A stretch of 64,000 nucleotides of DNA from contig CM077115.1 of NCBI GenBank assembly GCA_039619475.1, forward strand, positions 593,551,643-593,615,642, given 5' to 3'. The notes below the pieces were generated by a model, which saw only the letters and a program-made list of their open reading frames with translations, had not been told where the DNA came from and did no database searches. Numbering within the stretch: position 1 is the first letter of the stretch; each line of letters starts with the position of its first letter. This document shows positions 30,655-41,719 of the stretch, piece by piece. The stretch is from Icerya purchasi (taxonomy: Eukaryota; Arthropoda; Insecta; Hemiptera; Monophlebidae). Made by a program: the position numbers and the translations under genes.

Positions 30655-31382
30655 TTATTTTTTATCATTAAACTTTTCATCGTCATCAACAATTATAAAT
30701 TCATCAAAACCTCGACGAAATCGTCCTTTATATACTTCATTCTCTTTATCAATCACAAGAAATCCGTATCTACTTTCCCAACATTGTCCACAAATTTTTT
30801 TAAATTCTAGAAGCAGACACACACCGTTAACATGTTCATCGTATATGTGTCGCATATTTACATCATCCTGCGCGAATACAATAATAAAATTGGCATTATC
30901 CCTTAACATATGTTTCGGAATCTTTACACATGTCTGACAAAGATAGGAACAATCTATATTTTTATGACGACCCATTGAAAAGTAATCTCGTATAATGGAG
31001 CGATTACTACATATTGGAATATCATCAAATATAAATATCGAATTTTTATTAGTCGAATCGGGTTTAGATAATTGTTCCTCATCTGAGAATTTATAATAAC
31101 CAATCTCCGGTATTGACTTGTATATTGTTTCTATTAGTTTATGTTTTGGTTGATATAAAGAAGTGCTGTATATGTAAACATTTTCATATCGCAAACCATT
31201 CAGATGAGTAAGTAAAGTATATAACAAATTTGTCTTTCCACAGCCGCCTGGACCGATAATTAAGCACCTTATATTATTTGGAAATAGCGTTCATGTTTAT
31301 TAGAAGTCATTTCATTATTCGATTCCAGTAATGCCAATGCATTACTTGTGGGTAATTGTACATTCTGTGGTATAAATTTCAT
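30655..31382 (-). pseudogene. Maverick/adintovirus-type DNA packaging ATPase (one frameshift)
   Basis: This FtsK/HerA-type (poxvirus A32-like) ATPase would drive genome packaging into a capsid. It starts at ATG 31382 (MKFIPQNVQLPTSNA). After one frameshift near 31.28 kb comes the Walker A motif GPGGCGKTN. A Walker-B-like FIFDDIP lies about 75 residues later, and a conserved SMGRHKNIDCSYLCQT follows. Original length is about 242 aa, usual for this family. The next gene begins inside its 3' end (30692). Only the single frameshift breaks it, so the element is less decayed here than in the fibre genes. Confidence 0.82.
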
Positions 31383-31512
31383 GTTGTACACTGTTTATAA
31401 AGTGACAAGAAACATTCACAAATACTATAAACATATAAACATTCATTTGCTAAGACGAGTGTTTCAAAAGTATATATATATATATATAGGTTCTGTGCTA
31501 AGTAAAATTGAA

Positions 31513-31624
31513 ATGAAGAAAAAAAATTCACGCAAAATAAAAAAAGATTAAAAAACGTGGTCGCGGTTTCGGTACTGTATTAAATAGAGTTATAGATAAA
31601 CTTCCATTTCAACTGCATTATCCG
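31513..31624 (+). pseudogene. Maverick-like element: fragment of a PLA2-type capsid-associated gene
   Basis: The plus strand reads a Lys-rich start, one frameshift in an A run, then KKRGRGFGTVLNRVIDKLPF followed by QLHYP. I recall very similar N-terminal blocks (basic residues, G-x-G, LPFELH-like) in phospholipase-A2-containing proteins of insect Maverick/adinto-like elements. The catalytic part is missing because LINE sequence begins at about 31625. The gene runs opposite to the ATPase, implying a divergent intergenic region at 31383-31512. Confidence 0.45.
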
Positions 31625-31748
31625 AGGGAGATTTAGAGAAATATCGTGAGAGCTGAAAGGAATACCATTTTTAACAAGGATTGCGGAACCATCATACTCG
31701 TCATTCTGATTGCATCTAATTAGTTTATAACCTCTAATGTTAAAGTTC
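31625..31748 (-). pseudogene. LINE endonuclease fragment
   Basis: The minus strand encodes GYKLIRCNQNDEYDGSAILV and KNGIPFSSHDISL, a segment of a Jockey/I-type AP endonuclease. It is cut on both sides. Confidence 0.7.
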
Positions 31749-31837
31749 GTGCCCGACCGAAGCTACTTTTCTGAGATAGTTGACTAACCTTATGAATATC
31801 CAAAAGACCCTCTAATATAATAATATAATATACAATC

Positions 31838-32313
31838 CGTCTAGATATACGGCAAAACATTATGCAATGTTATATTTATTCTATCTTATTGTATGGAATT
31901 GAGACAACAACACTCAATAAAAGACAGGTAAATCGATTGGAGGCTGTAGAAATGTGGATCTACAGAAGGATGTTGAAAATACCATGGATAAGTAGAACGT
32001 CGAATCAAAAGGTTCTAGAGATGGCCAAAACAGAAAGGATATTAATAAAATCTATCATACACAGAAAGATAAAATATTTCGGTCATATAATCAGAGGAGA
32101 GAAATATCAACTCCTACAACTAATCCTTCAGGGAAAAATAGCCGGAAAGAGAGCCCGCGGAAGACGGAAAACGACTTGGCTAGATAACATCAAGGAATGG
32201 ACGAGAACTTGGTCGATAGGAAGACTCATGCAAAATGCCAGAAACAGAAGTTTTTGATGCTGACATTTGGAATCTTCAACGCTCTTCGAAGAGTATGACA
32301 CCAAAAGAAGAAG
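31838..32313 (+). mobile_element. 5'-truncated RTE LINE with 11-bp target duplication
   Basis: The element is flanked by AATATACAATC at 31827-31837 and 32314-32324. Its 3' end carries the RTE-style AAGAAGAAG tail. It is a different subfamily from the RTE at 22.6 kb, though the coding ends are similar. Confidence 0.88.
31862..32257 (+). pseudogene. RTE reverse transcriptase C-terminal fragment
   Basis: The 131 aa contain CYIYSILLYGIETTTLN, VEMWIYRRMLKIPWI, KIKYFGHIIRGEKYQLLQLI and GKRARGRRKTTWL, the RTE C-terminal signature. The catalytic RT motifs are missing. Confidence 0.88.
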
Positions 32314-32352
32314 AATATACAATCAGTATAATATACAATCAATCAATATATA

Positions 32353-33819
32353 TCTTATATATATAATTCTTCTGTGCGTGTGTTTGTGACTGAACTCCTC
32401 CTAAACGGCTGAAGCGATTTTGATGAAATTTTTTGTGTGTGTTCAAGTGTATTCAAGAATGGTTTAGATTCACATTTCGGTGCACTACACGAAATATGAG
32501 GGTTTTAAATAGTTGAGATGAGACCAGGGGCACAGAAATGTATATGGGACGAATAAAAAGAAATTAACAAAAAATTAACTTTTAAATAAAATGATTACCA
32601 CGGTAAAAATAAACTAAACCTAAAAATTTAAATAAAATGATTACTATGGTTATTTTATTATTAGTTTCTGGTGTAAGTAAATACGCCGCTTCTGTTACTT
32701 CACTTTTTGCATTATTGAAATCATTAAACTTGCAAGTCGCGCGCTCCTATTTAATTGCTGTACTCATTACGGAGAGTTCAGAAAAAAAGTGGTGTTTTCT
32801 AAAATATCCTGCAATGGAATTTACTACCGGGAACGTTATTTATATTCAAATTTGAAATCTTTACTCAACTACGTATATTAGTTTGCTGTTGTGGCAATCA
32901 ATTAATTTTAATAAAATGCTGAAGACAGGGAGGTCGGAAGAAAAGTTATTGTTGATGTTGGAATGGCAGAGAGCGGTGCGATCGCGGTGTCCAATATTCA
33001 AAAATATTTCATTTTACTTTCAGTTTGTGCAAATTCTGTGCGGTATTGAAGTAAGTATTTTAATATATAAATACTCACTGTAATTGCGAATGTAGCATTA
33101 ATATGTGTTAAGGATACAATAGTTGCCCATTATGTTAAATACATAGATAGAGATGGTACATGTTTGTTTTCATCTCTATCTTATTTATTGTATAATAATG
33201 AATGATTAGGAGTCGATGTATTGTACAATATATTTATAAAAACTGGAAGAGGTTTAAGCCATATACTATTGGACTTAATGGATAACATATAAAAATAAAT
33301 GGAGTAACTGATATGGCAAATATTCGAACTTTTGGGCCAAAACAACTGTATAAATTTTTTAAATTAACTGTTTAACTTTCTTTTTAATAATTTGCTACTA
33401 GGAGTATTAAAATCCTTACTCAACTACTGCAGTTTGTTGTTGCGGTAATAAATTAATTTTAATAAAATGCTCGATACGGAGAATTCGGAAGATATGAGTG
33501 AAGAAGATGTTCTCTTAAATGTGTAATTACGGGAGATCACCGTGTGAGTAACTCCAAACCGATTGCTGTGTGTGCTGTTTAGTTGAGCAAAACTTTTTGT
33601 TAGATCAAGACCGACAGGTTAAAGAAAGATCGATAATCTTTAATTAAATGTGGAACGTGATGACTATTTTCTGTTGGACGGTAATAAATATGTTTCCCAA
33701 AGAGAGAAAAAATCTTAACATAAATACAATTCCAGATAAAGCAAACATTTTTTTATGAATTTCCAAGTACAGATTTAAACGGACATTAATACACGAGCAG
33801 AGCCGTGGGACACAGCTAG
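32353..33819 (+). mobile_element. Non-autonomous Helitron-like element
   Basis: The 5' end starts TC (TCTTATATATATAATTCTTC), followed by the block CTGTGCGTGTGTTTGTGACT then GAACTCCTCCTAAACGGCTG, which I recognise from many insect Helitron 5' ends. The 3' end is CTAG (33816-33819), preceded by a short hairpin (CACG/CGTG, 33792-33807). It sits between A and T with no target duplication, as expected. No Rep/helicase ORF is present. An internal ~80-bp duplication (about 32858-32945 and 33406-33490) shares TTAATTTTAATAAAATGCT. Confidence 0.75.
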
Positions 33820-33858
33820 TATATATATATAGATAGATAGATAGATAGATATATATTA
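33820..33858. repeat. (TA)n/(TAGA)n microsatellite
   Basis: Short TATATA followed by about six TAGA units, starting at the T target base of the Helitron. Confidence 0.85.
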
Positions 33859-34049
33859 ATGACTATGTCATTATTAGCCCGGAGTACACCACAAAAAATG
33901 TTGCATTACAACATCTGTCACAATGTATATATGTGTACACGGCTAAGAATGACGGAGTCAATTAAAAACGAGCTTTCTAAAAGCAGTTTAGAAAAAAAAA
34001 TATTGGAGATCAAGGAGGCTTACCTCCTTTCAAGGACCCAAAGACCGTT

Positions 34050-34316
34050 ATGAAACTCGGCCACTTTGACCTCGCAAGGGCCTGTGCCCCTTGACCCCTG
34101 TTTCTTACATTTCTGTCTCCTTCTCTTCTATACTTTGTATAAAATTATCAAAATTTACAACGTAATTCTAAATCGGTCTATATGAATATTAGAACATAAT
34201 CACAAAAACCCTATAAAATATAACAAACATTACATAAAATTAGGACTTTTTTTGGGACATTTTTTCTAATGGAGGATAGCCTAAGAATTACGTTGTAATT
34301 AATATATATATAAACA
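34050..34316 (+). repeat. Unclassified hairpin repeat, copy 1
   Basis: A block with CCTCGCAAGG and TGTGCCCCTTGACCCC is followed by about 80 bp of TC-rich sequence. A 15-bp perfect inverted pair follows (TTACAACGTAATTCT at 34155-34169; AGAATTACGTTGTAA at 34284-34298) about 115 bp apart. It ends in an AT repeat. The same order occurs at 43.87-44.18 kb. About 190 bp before it (33,859-34,049) is unrecognised. Confidence 0.75.
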
Positions 34317-34865
34317 TGGTAGGTTGGCTAAATAAAAGCACTAAATAAGCAAGTAAAGTAATATAAATAATGAGTTGGACTAACATTTGTGTACTGCACT
34401 TAATGATTAATAAATTATTTCTTGAATAAGTTACCGGGAGCATAAAATAATACTAGTACAGGAGAATGAAATGAAGCAAAATTATACAATTTTATTGTTA
34501 AAAGTGAGAAATTCATCGATATTAATTCTTCCGCGATATAAATGAAGTAATCTTCTTTTTCTAACGTTAACTGATAGCCTTAAGAATCTAATTTTAGACC
34601 GGAATTCGTTTATTACGTAATTACACAGATAGTACAAAATCAATATAATTTAATAATGTTCTTTCTTCTAGATAGCGCACTAAAATTCAATGTTTTCAAT
34701 AATGGGTCTCGTAATTACTAAACTTGGGATGAATTTAAACCATCCTATACGATTAGTATCTAAGAGATCTCGATATTATCATATCGCTTTTACCCTGTTT
34801 ATTTAAGAATACGATTCCGCTGATGCCCTCACTAAAGCAGCAAAAAATGATACTCGTAACATTAA
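34317..34865. other. AT-rich sequence, no feature recognised
   Basis: No ORF over 60 codons or known motif is seen. It separates the hairpin repeat from the 3' end of the I-type LINE. Confidence 0.5.
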
Positions 34866-34949
34866 TAATTTTTTTTCTTTTTGGGGGGGGGATTCGTCTA
34901 CAAGAACATTGGCCTAAGAACGAAGGAAAAAGGACACAAGAGACTCAGA

Positions 34950-37900
34950 TCTTTACACGATTAGAGTAGCCGACAAAAAGGAATCAAGAACCTGGACAAG
35001 AGAAGGGGAAGGAAGGGAGAGAATGAACGAAGCACTGTATGGAGTGGGAATACCAATTTGTAAAAGGGAGGAGTAGAAAGCAGCTTGATCGGTTACAAGA
35101 GATGAACACCTGAACATTACGTGATCGGGATCACACACAAATTAGATATTGGAAGGGTGCAATGGACGAAAAGGAAACGACACAAGAGAGTAACGGAAAA
35201 GCGAGGAAGGAAGTAAACTGTGCCCAAAGCGCAAGCAGCAAATTGCAGAGATGTTGCAGTGACGCAGGAAAGGAAAGTCAAGAAACCAGGGGAAAAAGAG
35301 AAGGCTGAATGGACAAGAAAAAGGAATACGGGTTGGAGAAAGAGGAGACGTAAGAGTCAACCCATAGATTGGAATGAGCAGCAGAAGACATAAGTGTAAT
35401 ATTGGAAGAAGAGAAAACAGGAAGAAACCTACCGGAAGAGGAAGATAACCGAGCGAATGAATCAACTAACTCATTACCCTCAATTCCGGAATGACCCGGT
35501 ATCCAATAGAAGGTCCGTTTGGGTTAAGTGTGAAAGGAAAAGATCATGAATCAAGGAGCGAATAAGAAGAATAACGTAATCGGCTGAGTGAGAAGGGAGA
35601 GGAGATGCGATAGTCTGCAGCACGCTTTGAGCATCCGACAAGATAAGGATATTGCGAGAGACAGGAAAGGATCTGATAAAAAGAAGGGCATGCAGAATAG
35701 CGGAGGGCTCCGCATAGAAGATAGAGCGGAAGGAGGGAAGTTTAAAGGACTCGATATAATTTAGAGAAGGACAGAAAAAAACTGCACCAACACCATTGGG
35801 TCTCTTGGAGCTATCGGTAAAAATCAAAAAATGATTAGGGAAAGAAGAGTTTAGATTCTGTAAAAATTCTGATCTAACAACATTATGAATGACAGGTTTA
35901 GGAGGAATCGGGGAATAAGAGCAATTAATAGGATGAAGAAAAGAGGAAAAATTGAAGGAGAAATATGAGAGTTTATCATGAATGTAGACATACAGAGAAA
36001 TCTGTGATTGAATAGGAGTTTTTTTTTATATATAGAAAAACGCCAGCTACATCAGATGGAGGAATAAGAAGAAATAAGAGGAGAAGAGGAAATCAGCAAC
36101 CGTTTGATGTGGAAATGATAACCCAAGAAGGAATGTCGAAGAAAAAGAGGAGGAATGTAAGATTCCGCGTTTAGAGCTAGGATAGGAGTAGACTTTCGGG
36201 CTCTAAGGCAGAGGCGGAGGCACGTATTTTGGACCTGATTGAGCTTAGACAGAAGGGATCTGGAAGAATTTGTGTAAATGTAGGAACAGTAATCAAGAAT
36301 AGAGCAGATAAAAAATTTGTAAAACATAAGCAGGATCACAGGATCACCACCCCAATCAGTATGAGAAAGGGATTTAATGAGGTTGAGCCTTTTGCAGGCG
36401 GACACGAATAGATGGTTGATATGGTCATGAAATGAAAGTCGACTATCCAGGAAAACACACAAATAACAAAAAGAGGAACAAAGAGGAATTGAGCCATTAT
36501 TTAAAACAAGGTTGATCAAGGAAGGAATATAAGGGCGCAGAGTAAAGACAACAGCAGAAGATTTACTAGAGGAGATGAAAAGATGAATGTTAGATAAAGC
36601 GTCTTGCAATGAAATTAAGGAGTTTTGAACTTGGGAGTTAGCCTGCGCGATATTGCGATGAGAGGAATAGATAAGGATGTCGTCAGCAAAGAATAGGGAA
36701 AAGGAACTCAGAGACAAAGAAGCAATTTTAATGAAATAGATATTGAACAAGGTTGGGCTGAGGCAGGAGCCCTGCGGTAATCCGCGAAAGATTTGTCGAA
36801 TAGTTTCATGAAGGGGAACAGAAGGAATAACAGTTCGGCAAAGGAAAAGGTTAATAATAAAGAAAGAAAAATGAGCCGGAATGTTAAAGGATAGCAATAA
36901 ATCAAAAAGAGTAGGAAGGTGGACATTGTCGAAGGCTGCCGAGATATCAAGGAAGGAAGAAATAGGAAATTATTTGTCGATGAATGACTTGTAGACGTCT
37001 GCCAAAAATATACTAATACAGTCGGGAAGGCCGCGGCCATGGCGGAAACCAAACATATTACTTGGCAACAAGTTGTAATGCTCAAGCCACCAAACAAGAC
37101 GTCTATTGATTAGGTTTTCGAAAAGCTTCCTGACACAAGACGCAAGAGAAATTGAACGAAGTGAGGAAGAGTTGGGTTTATGGATAGGAATAACGATGAA
37201 GATATTTTAAAATAGAGGAGTGCAACCAAAACGAAGAAAGGAGTTAAACAAGTTTAAGAGGAATCGAAGAGAAAAATCGAAAAGATTGTTAAGAATAGAG
37301 AATGTAATTCCATCCAGTCCAGGTGCATAGTCTGTAGAATTCCGTGATGGTAAAAGTAGTGAGGAGGTGAAAGAGGATGGAATACGACATGATTCGTTAA
37401 AGTTAGGAACATAACAATGAGCAATAGAGTCAAAAAAGGAGATTAACTTCTCATCAGGGAGATGACAGACAAAAGGATGAGGAGAAAGAGAGGACTTGGA
37501 AGCCTTGGTCATTCCCCAAACCTGAGAAATAGGAGTGGAGCGAGAGAAGGAGGAACAGAAGCTTTTCCATGCATTTTTCTTTGCCGATTTATGAATAAAT
37601 TTGGCCCTAGCATTAGCTCTTTTTTAAAAAAGATAGTTAATGAAAGTTGGGCTAGAGCGAAAAGCTCTAAAAGCAGTTGAACTAAGATCAAAAGCAGCCT
37701 TACAATCTTGATTCCACCACAAAGTGGAAGACGATTTTGCCTTTTTATGAGATGAATGACAGACAGGAGGAGAAGAACAAGTTACGAAAAAAGAAATCGA
37801 ATCAATGAAGAATTCATATTGGGACAAACAATTCAAGGAAGCAGGGATAGAAGAGAGCGCGCAATCGACGGAAGAACGGAATTTAGGCCAATCAACTTTA

Positions 37901-38604
37901 GAAAGAACCCACTTCGGAGGATTAGGAAAAGTATGGAAAGACGAGGAAGAGACTTCATTCATCAAGATCACAATAGGAACGTGGTCACTTCCAAACGTGC
38001 CGTCTAAAGTACACCATGGAACAAGGGATAGATCAATGGAGCTGAGAGAGGAGTTATTTCTGATGCATGTAGGAGAACCATCATTGAGAAGGAATAGATC
38101 ATTTTGAATGATGAAATTCTCTAATACCGTGCTATTACTATTGTAATTAGAACAGCCCCAAAGAGGAGAGTGGGTGTTCGAATCACCACCTATGAGAAAA
38201 GGAGGGGTAAGTGAGTTGATTAAAGTTAGAAAAGGGAAATCACACAAATCAAAAGTAGGTGGAATGTAAGCGGAAACGAAATGAAAGGGTCTAGAGGAAT
38301 AGTTAGGAATTGAGATATGTACTAAGCTGGGAAAAGGAGGATTAGGAGGAACCAAAGGCTGGGACAAATGGGCTGAAAACTGGACATCATTCCTTACTAA
38401 AATAGCTGAACCGCCGTAGCCATCACTGCGATTGGAACAGATCAGAGAAAACCCATTAAAATTGATCTCAGCAGAGCTTAATAATCAGGTTTCCGAAAGA
38501 AGCGCGATACTAATATCATGTTCATCTAAGAGACGTTTTAGGGTGTTTCTGTTGATCTTAACGCTCCGGCAGTTCTATTGCAGGACCTTAAGCTGGGCGG
38601 ACAT
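34950..38604 (-). pseudogene. I-type LINE ORF2: endonuclease, RT, RNase H
   Basis: It starts at 38604 (MSAQLKVLQ). The endonuclease has CSNRSDGYGGSAILV, FLIGGDSNTHSPLWG and FGSDHVPIV. RT has APGLDGITFSILNN, SFLDISAAFDNVHL, GLPQGSCLSPTLFNIY and SLFFADDILIYSS. RNase H has LIFTDSSKRPNGVGAVF, FYAEPSAILHAL, ILSDAQSVL and a downstream WIPGHSGIEGN. The C-terminal Cys/His block reads CVCDPDHVMFRC. Breaks include TAG and TGA where Trp is expected near the N terminus and several frame changes. All catalytic blocks remain readable, so decay is mostly small indels and nonsense changes. Confidence 0.83.
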
Positions 38605-38925
38605 AGTGAATTCTTAGATAGACGGAAGTTGAAAGAAAACGAAGAACATGGATAAGTAGAACACACACACCAAGCCAAAGAAGGAAGGAAGATGAAAAAG
38701 AAGACGAGAAAATAACCATTAAACCATTTCCGTATTCCAACAAAATAAAAAGCGACATACCGAGAAAAGAGAAAACGGCAGGAAGGAACAAGAGAGGGAA
38801 AAAGACAAAGTAATATAGCCCCCTCTGCTCAGCAAAATCTTTGCGCGAAGATAGTAGGATGTAGGAAGCAACAGAGAAGACAATAGCGGGATAAAAGGAT
38901 TTTAAAGACATCTGGGAGAATGATC

Positions 38926-41460
38926 TGATGCCCATTGCAGTTAGAGTGTAGAGCGAAGCGAGCTGAGTAAACGCCGTAACACGTTGCAAAAGTCCCACTA
39001 AAGTGAGACTAATAAATAACTTTTTCACAGTGAATCTCCGACTCGAAAAAAACGAGACAGAAGTACATTGGTGAAAGACAACCATGAAATGAATGTAACT
39101 GAGCCCGCAGGTAGTGTTATTGTTAGATTGCCGTTAATGATAGAAATTACAGCATGTAGATAAACCAAAAGAAAATGTGTAATAATTAGATAAATTCTTG
39201 CTAAAGTCCTGAAAAGGACTATTTCATGCAGTAGATCGCAATTTCGGATTAATAAAATTAAATAACAAAATGTTCGTTTACAAAACAACTCACTTCGGAT
39301 ACGGATAAAAGTTAACATAACAATAACACAAAAAAGAAAAAAGGTAAAAGGTAAAAGAAATACGGCATCAGCTTGGTGGAAAGAAAAAGACGAAAGCTAT
39401 ATCTACACAAAAAATATCGCTGGCTATTAAAATTTATACATAAAAATTATAAAAAAGTAAACGAAAATAAAGATCAAATAATGTAACATACAATAAAATG
39501 GAACAAAAAAATTAAGTAAACTAAAGTAAATAAACAAATTACGCAAACTGCAATTGTAATCTAAACAGCATTCCCCCACCAGTGAGCGTAGGGAACGTTA
39601 ATCTAAGGTTGCTTCGCAAGAAGTACAATGGATGAAATAGCTCGCTTCTTTACAATACCTTCTGAGAGGACCGCTACAGTTCGAACAAGTCCTTCTGGAT
39701 CCGGATACAACTCCACGATTTTCCCATACTTCCAGAAAGTAGGTTTAAGTAGATCGTCCTTTAATAATACAATATCATTTAATGTTAAGTTAGATCTCGA
39801 GGTCTGCCACTTTTTCTGGTTTGAAGCTGAGACAAGTAATCTCGGCTCCAAGCAGACCAAAAGGAACTCACCCGGCGTTGTAAATCCAAATATTGTTGAC
39901 CAATTTTGGTTCCAGCTGTAGAATCTGTTTCAGGCGGTGCACAAAGTGAATCGCCAATAAGTAAATGACCCGGCGTAATGATTTCAATTTCATTATTATT
40001 GGTCGTATACGTCAATGGTCTAGAGTTGAGAATAGCTTCAATACGAGCAAACACAGTAGCATAGGTTTCAAAATTGTACACTTGTACTTTCATAACACGA
40101 ACAAGATGGTGTTTGGCTGATTTGACAGCGGCTTCCCAGAGTCCGCCAAAGTGTGGGGCTCGGGGTGGGATAAAGAGCCAGCGGATATTTTCAGATAATG
40201 CATAGTGGGTTATTTCTGTACTGTTCAATTGAAGACAATTACTGCTTCCAACAAAATTTGTTGCATTGTCAGAATAAATGTGGGAAGGCCTTCCACGTCG
40301 AGCCACAAATCGGTGCAAAGCATTTAAAAAATCTTCCGTTCTCAAAGATGAAACAATCTCAATATGGCATGCCCGTGACGAAAAACATACAAATATGGCC
40401 GCATATATTTTGAAATGAACCTTTGACCTATGTCCAACGGCCTTACAATCAAAGGGGCCCATGAAATCGATTCCAACATGCATGAAAGGTCGGCTAGGAT
40501 TAATTCGAGCAGTTGGAAGCTGAGCCATCAATTGAGTCTGGGTCTCAGCCTTATATCGGATACAGGTAACGCAACGGTGAATAACTCCCTTTATTACATT
40601 TGTAAGGTTTCCATGAAAATGATATCGTGCACGTAAGTGGGCTGTCAAAAAATTCCTAGTAGCATGATAAAATTTGAAGTGCAGGTGTCGAACCAATAGA
40701 ATCGTAAAATGGTGATTGGCAGGTAATATGAGAGGATGAATCTTATCATAAGATAAATTCGCTTTCTGAAGTCGACCTCCAACTCGAATAACTTGATTAG
40801 CGTCCAAAAAAGGCATCAACGATCTTAAAGGGCTGCGCTTACCCACAGGTTCCAGTCGTTCTAATCGGGCATATTCCACCGGAAAGGTTGTTTTCTGAAT
40901 GAGTCGGATGATAGCTATATGAGCATGGTTAACAATCTCGGTAGTAACAGCTAATGCCGGCTTCATATGTAGTCTAAAGGATCGAGCTGATGCGAGAATG
41001 CGCGATACCGTAAATATTAATTGATAGTATGAAGAAAACCGATGCAGAAACGAATCATTCAAAAGTATTCTAGAATCGGCAGCAACATTATATGCAAGCT
41101 TGATTGCAGCTTTTTCTAAATTAAAAGCAATGTCAATAGTCGGCATGTAGATTAAATGTTTAAGGAAACAATTACTACAGTTGCAGTTATAGTGTTAAGC
41201 GCAATGAATAGTATAAACACCGAAACTCGCTCCGTGAGTCCCACTGATAAATATACAGCATATTGTAGTATAGAGTTGTAACCGAGTAACTTAGGCTCGA
41301 AACGAGCATGCCATTAGTACACTGGTGAACGAAAACATTGAAATAAATGTAACTGCGCCCGACGGTGGGTATAGCCACTTCAAAGTCAGTACATTCTATG
41401 AGAAAGGAATCAATTACTGTAATAAAATCAATAGGAAATTCATCAGAATGTCTCAAAATC
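38926..41460 (-). mobile_element. BEL/Pao LTR retrotransposon with large internal deletion
   Basis: Two diverged flanking repeats share blocks in the same order: TTGCAGTTAGAGTG / TTGCAGTTATAGTG, then AGTCCCACT, CTCGAAA..ACGAG, and AGTACATTGGTGAA / AGTACACTGGTGAA, then GAATGTAACTGAGCCCG / AAATGTAACTGCGCCCG. They lie at about 38930-39250 and 41175-41460 and are read as LTRs. Only the integrase end of pol lies between; gag, protease, RT and RNase H are absent. It separates ORF1 from ORF2 of the I-type LINE. LTR divergence is high, so it is old. Confidence 0.7.
39603..41146 (-). pseudogene. BEL/Pao integrase with C-terminal domain
   Basis: The zinc-binding region (HLHFKFYHAT, HRCVTCIRYKA) precedes the DDE core: VGIDFMGPF (Asp), YSDNATNF (Asp) and GLWEAAVKSAKHH (Glu). 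Then LNSRPLTY and the BEL-type block SAWSRDYLSQLQTR follow. After a frameshift near 39.82 kb the DUF5641-type end continues (NLTLNDIVLLKDDLL, GKIVELYPDPEGLVRTV). Residues match the BEL/Pao integrase pattern (YSDNATNF, GLWE). The upstream polyprotein is deleted; the frame starts only ~40 bp from the 5' LTR. Confidence 0.85.
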
Positions 41461-41719
41461 CAAGGAAGGGCTAAAACTGTAACAAATATCGGAAAGAGAG
41501 GAAAGATACCACAGAAAGTGGAAACGGGAACATAATAGGTGCAAAAATACTTATAAACTAGGATAAAGCTACGAAAGGAAAAAGAAAAGGAACAGAGAAA
41601 GTAGAGAAAGTAGAAGGGAGCTTCGAATTTCTCTTCTTTTACTATTTATTATTGGAGAAACGAGTAGTTAATTAAAACTGATGAAACTAACTGGGAAAAG
41701 CGGTAAAGATTCTGCAAGA

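Larger units (their letters stand above)
22532..30692 (-). pseudogene. Maverick-like element: conserved gene of unknown function, split by two LINEs
   Basis: Three separated pieces read on the minus strand. The N-terminal coiled-coil piece (30692 to about 30499) begins in the ATPase 3' end and has MKKIEEEIHLKEELEKL. The middle piece (about 24180-23471) includes LYVLTRPLSDIRE, IYGIRYNPFTNEY and YWNDLDELVERLQLLH. The C-terminal piece (22610-22532) ends ELAEEGYIQLPY. I recall proteins with this arrangement (coiled coil, a Y-G-I/V-Y motif, then a WDD-x-ELV-x-RL-x-LL motif) beside Maverick-type integrases in insect genomes, possibly the family named DUF8207; this is from memory. The middle piece carries several stops. 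Its role is unknown; the position between packaging ATPase and integrase suggests a structural or assembly protein. Confidence 0.6.
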
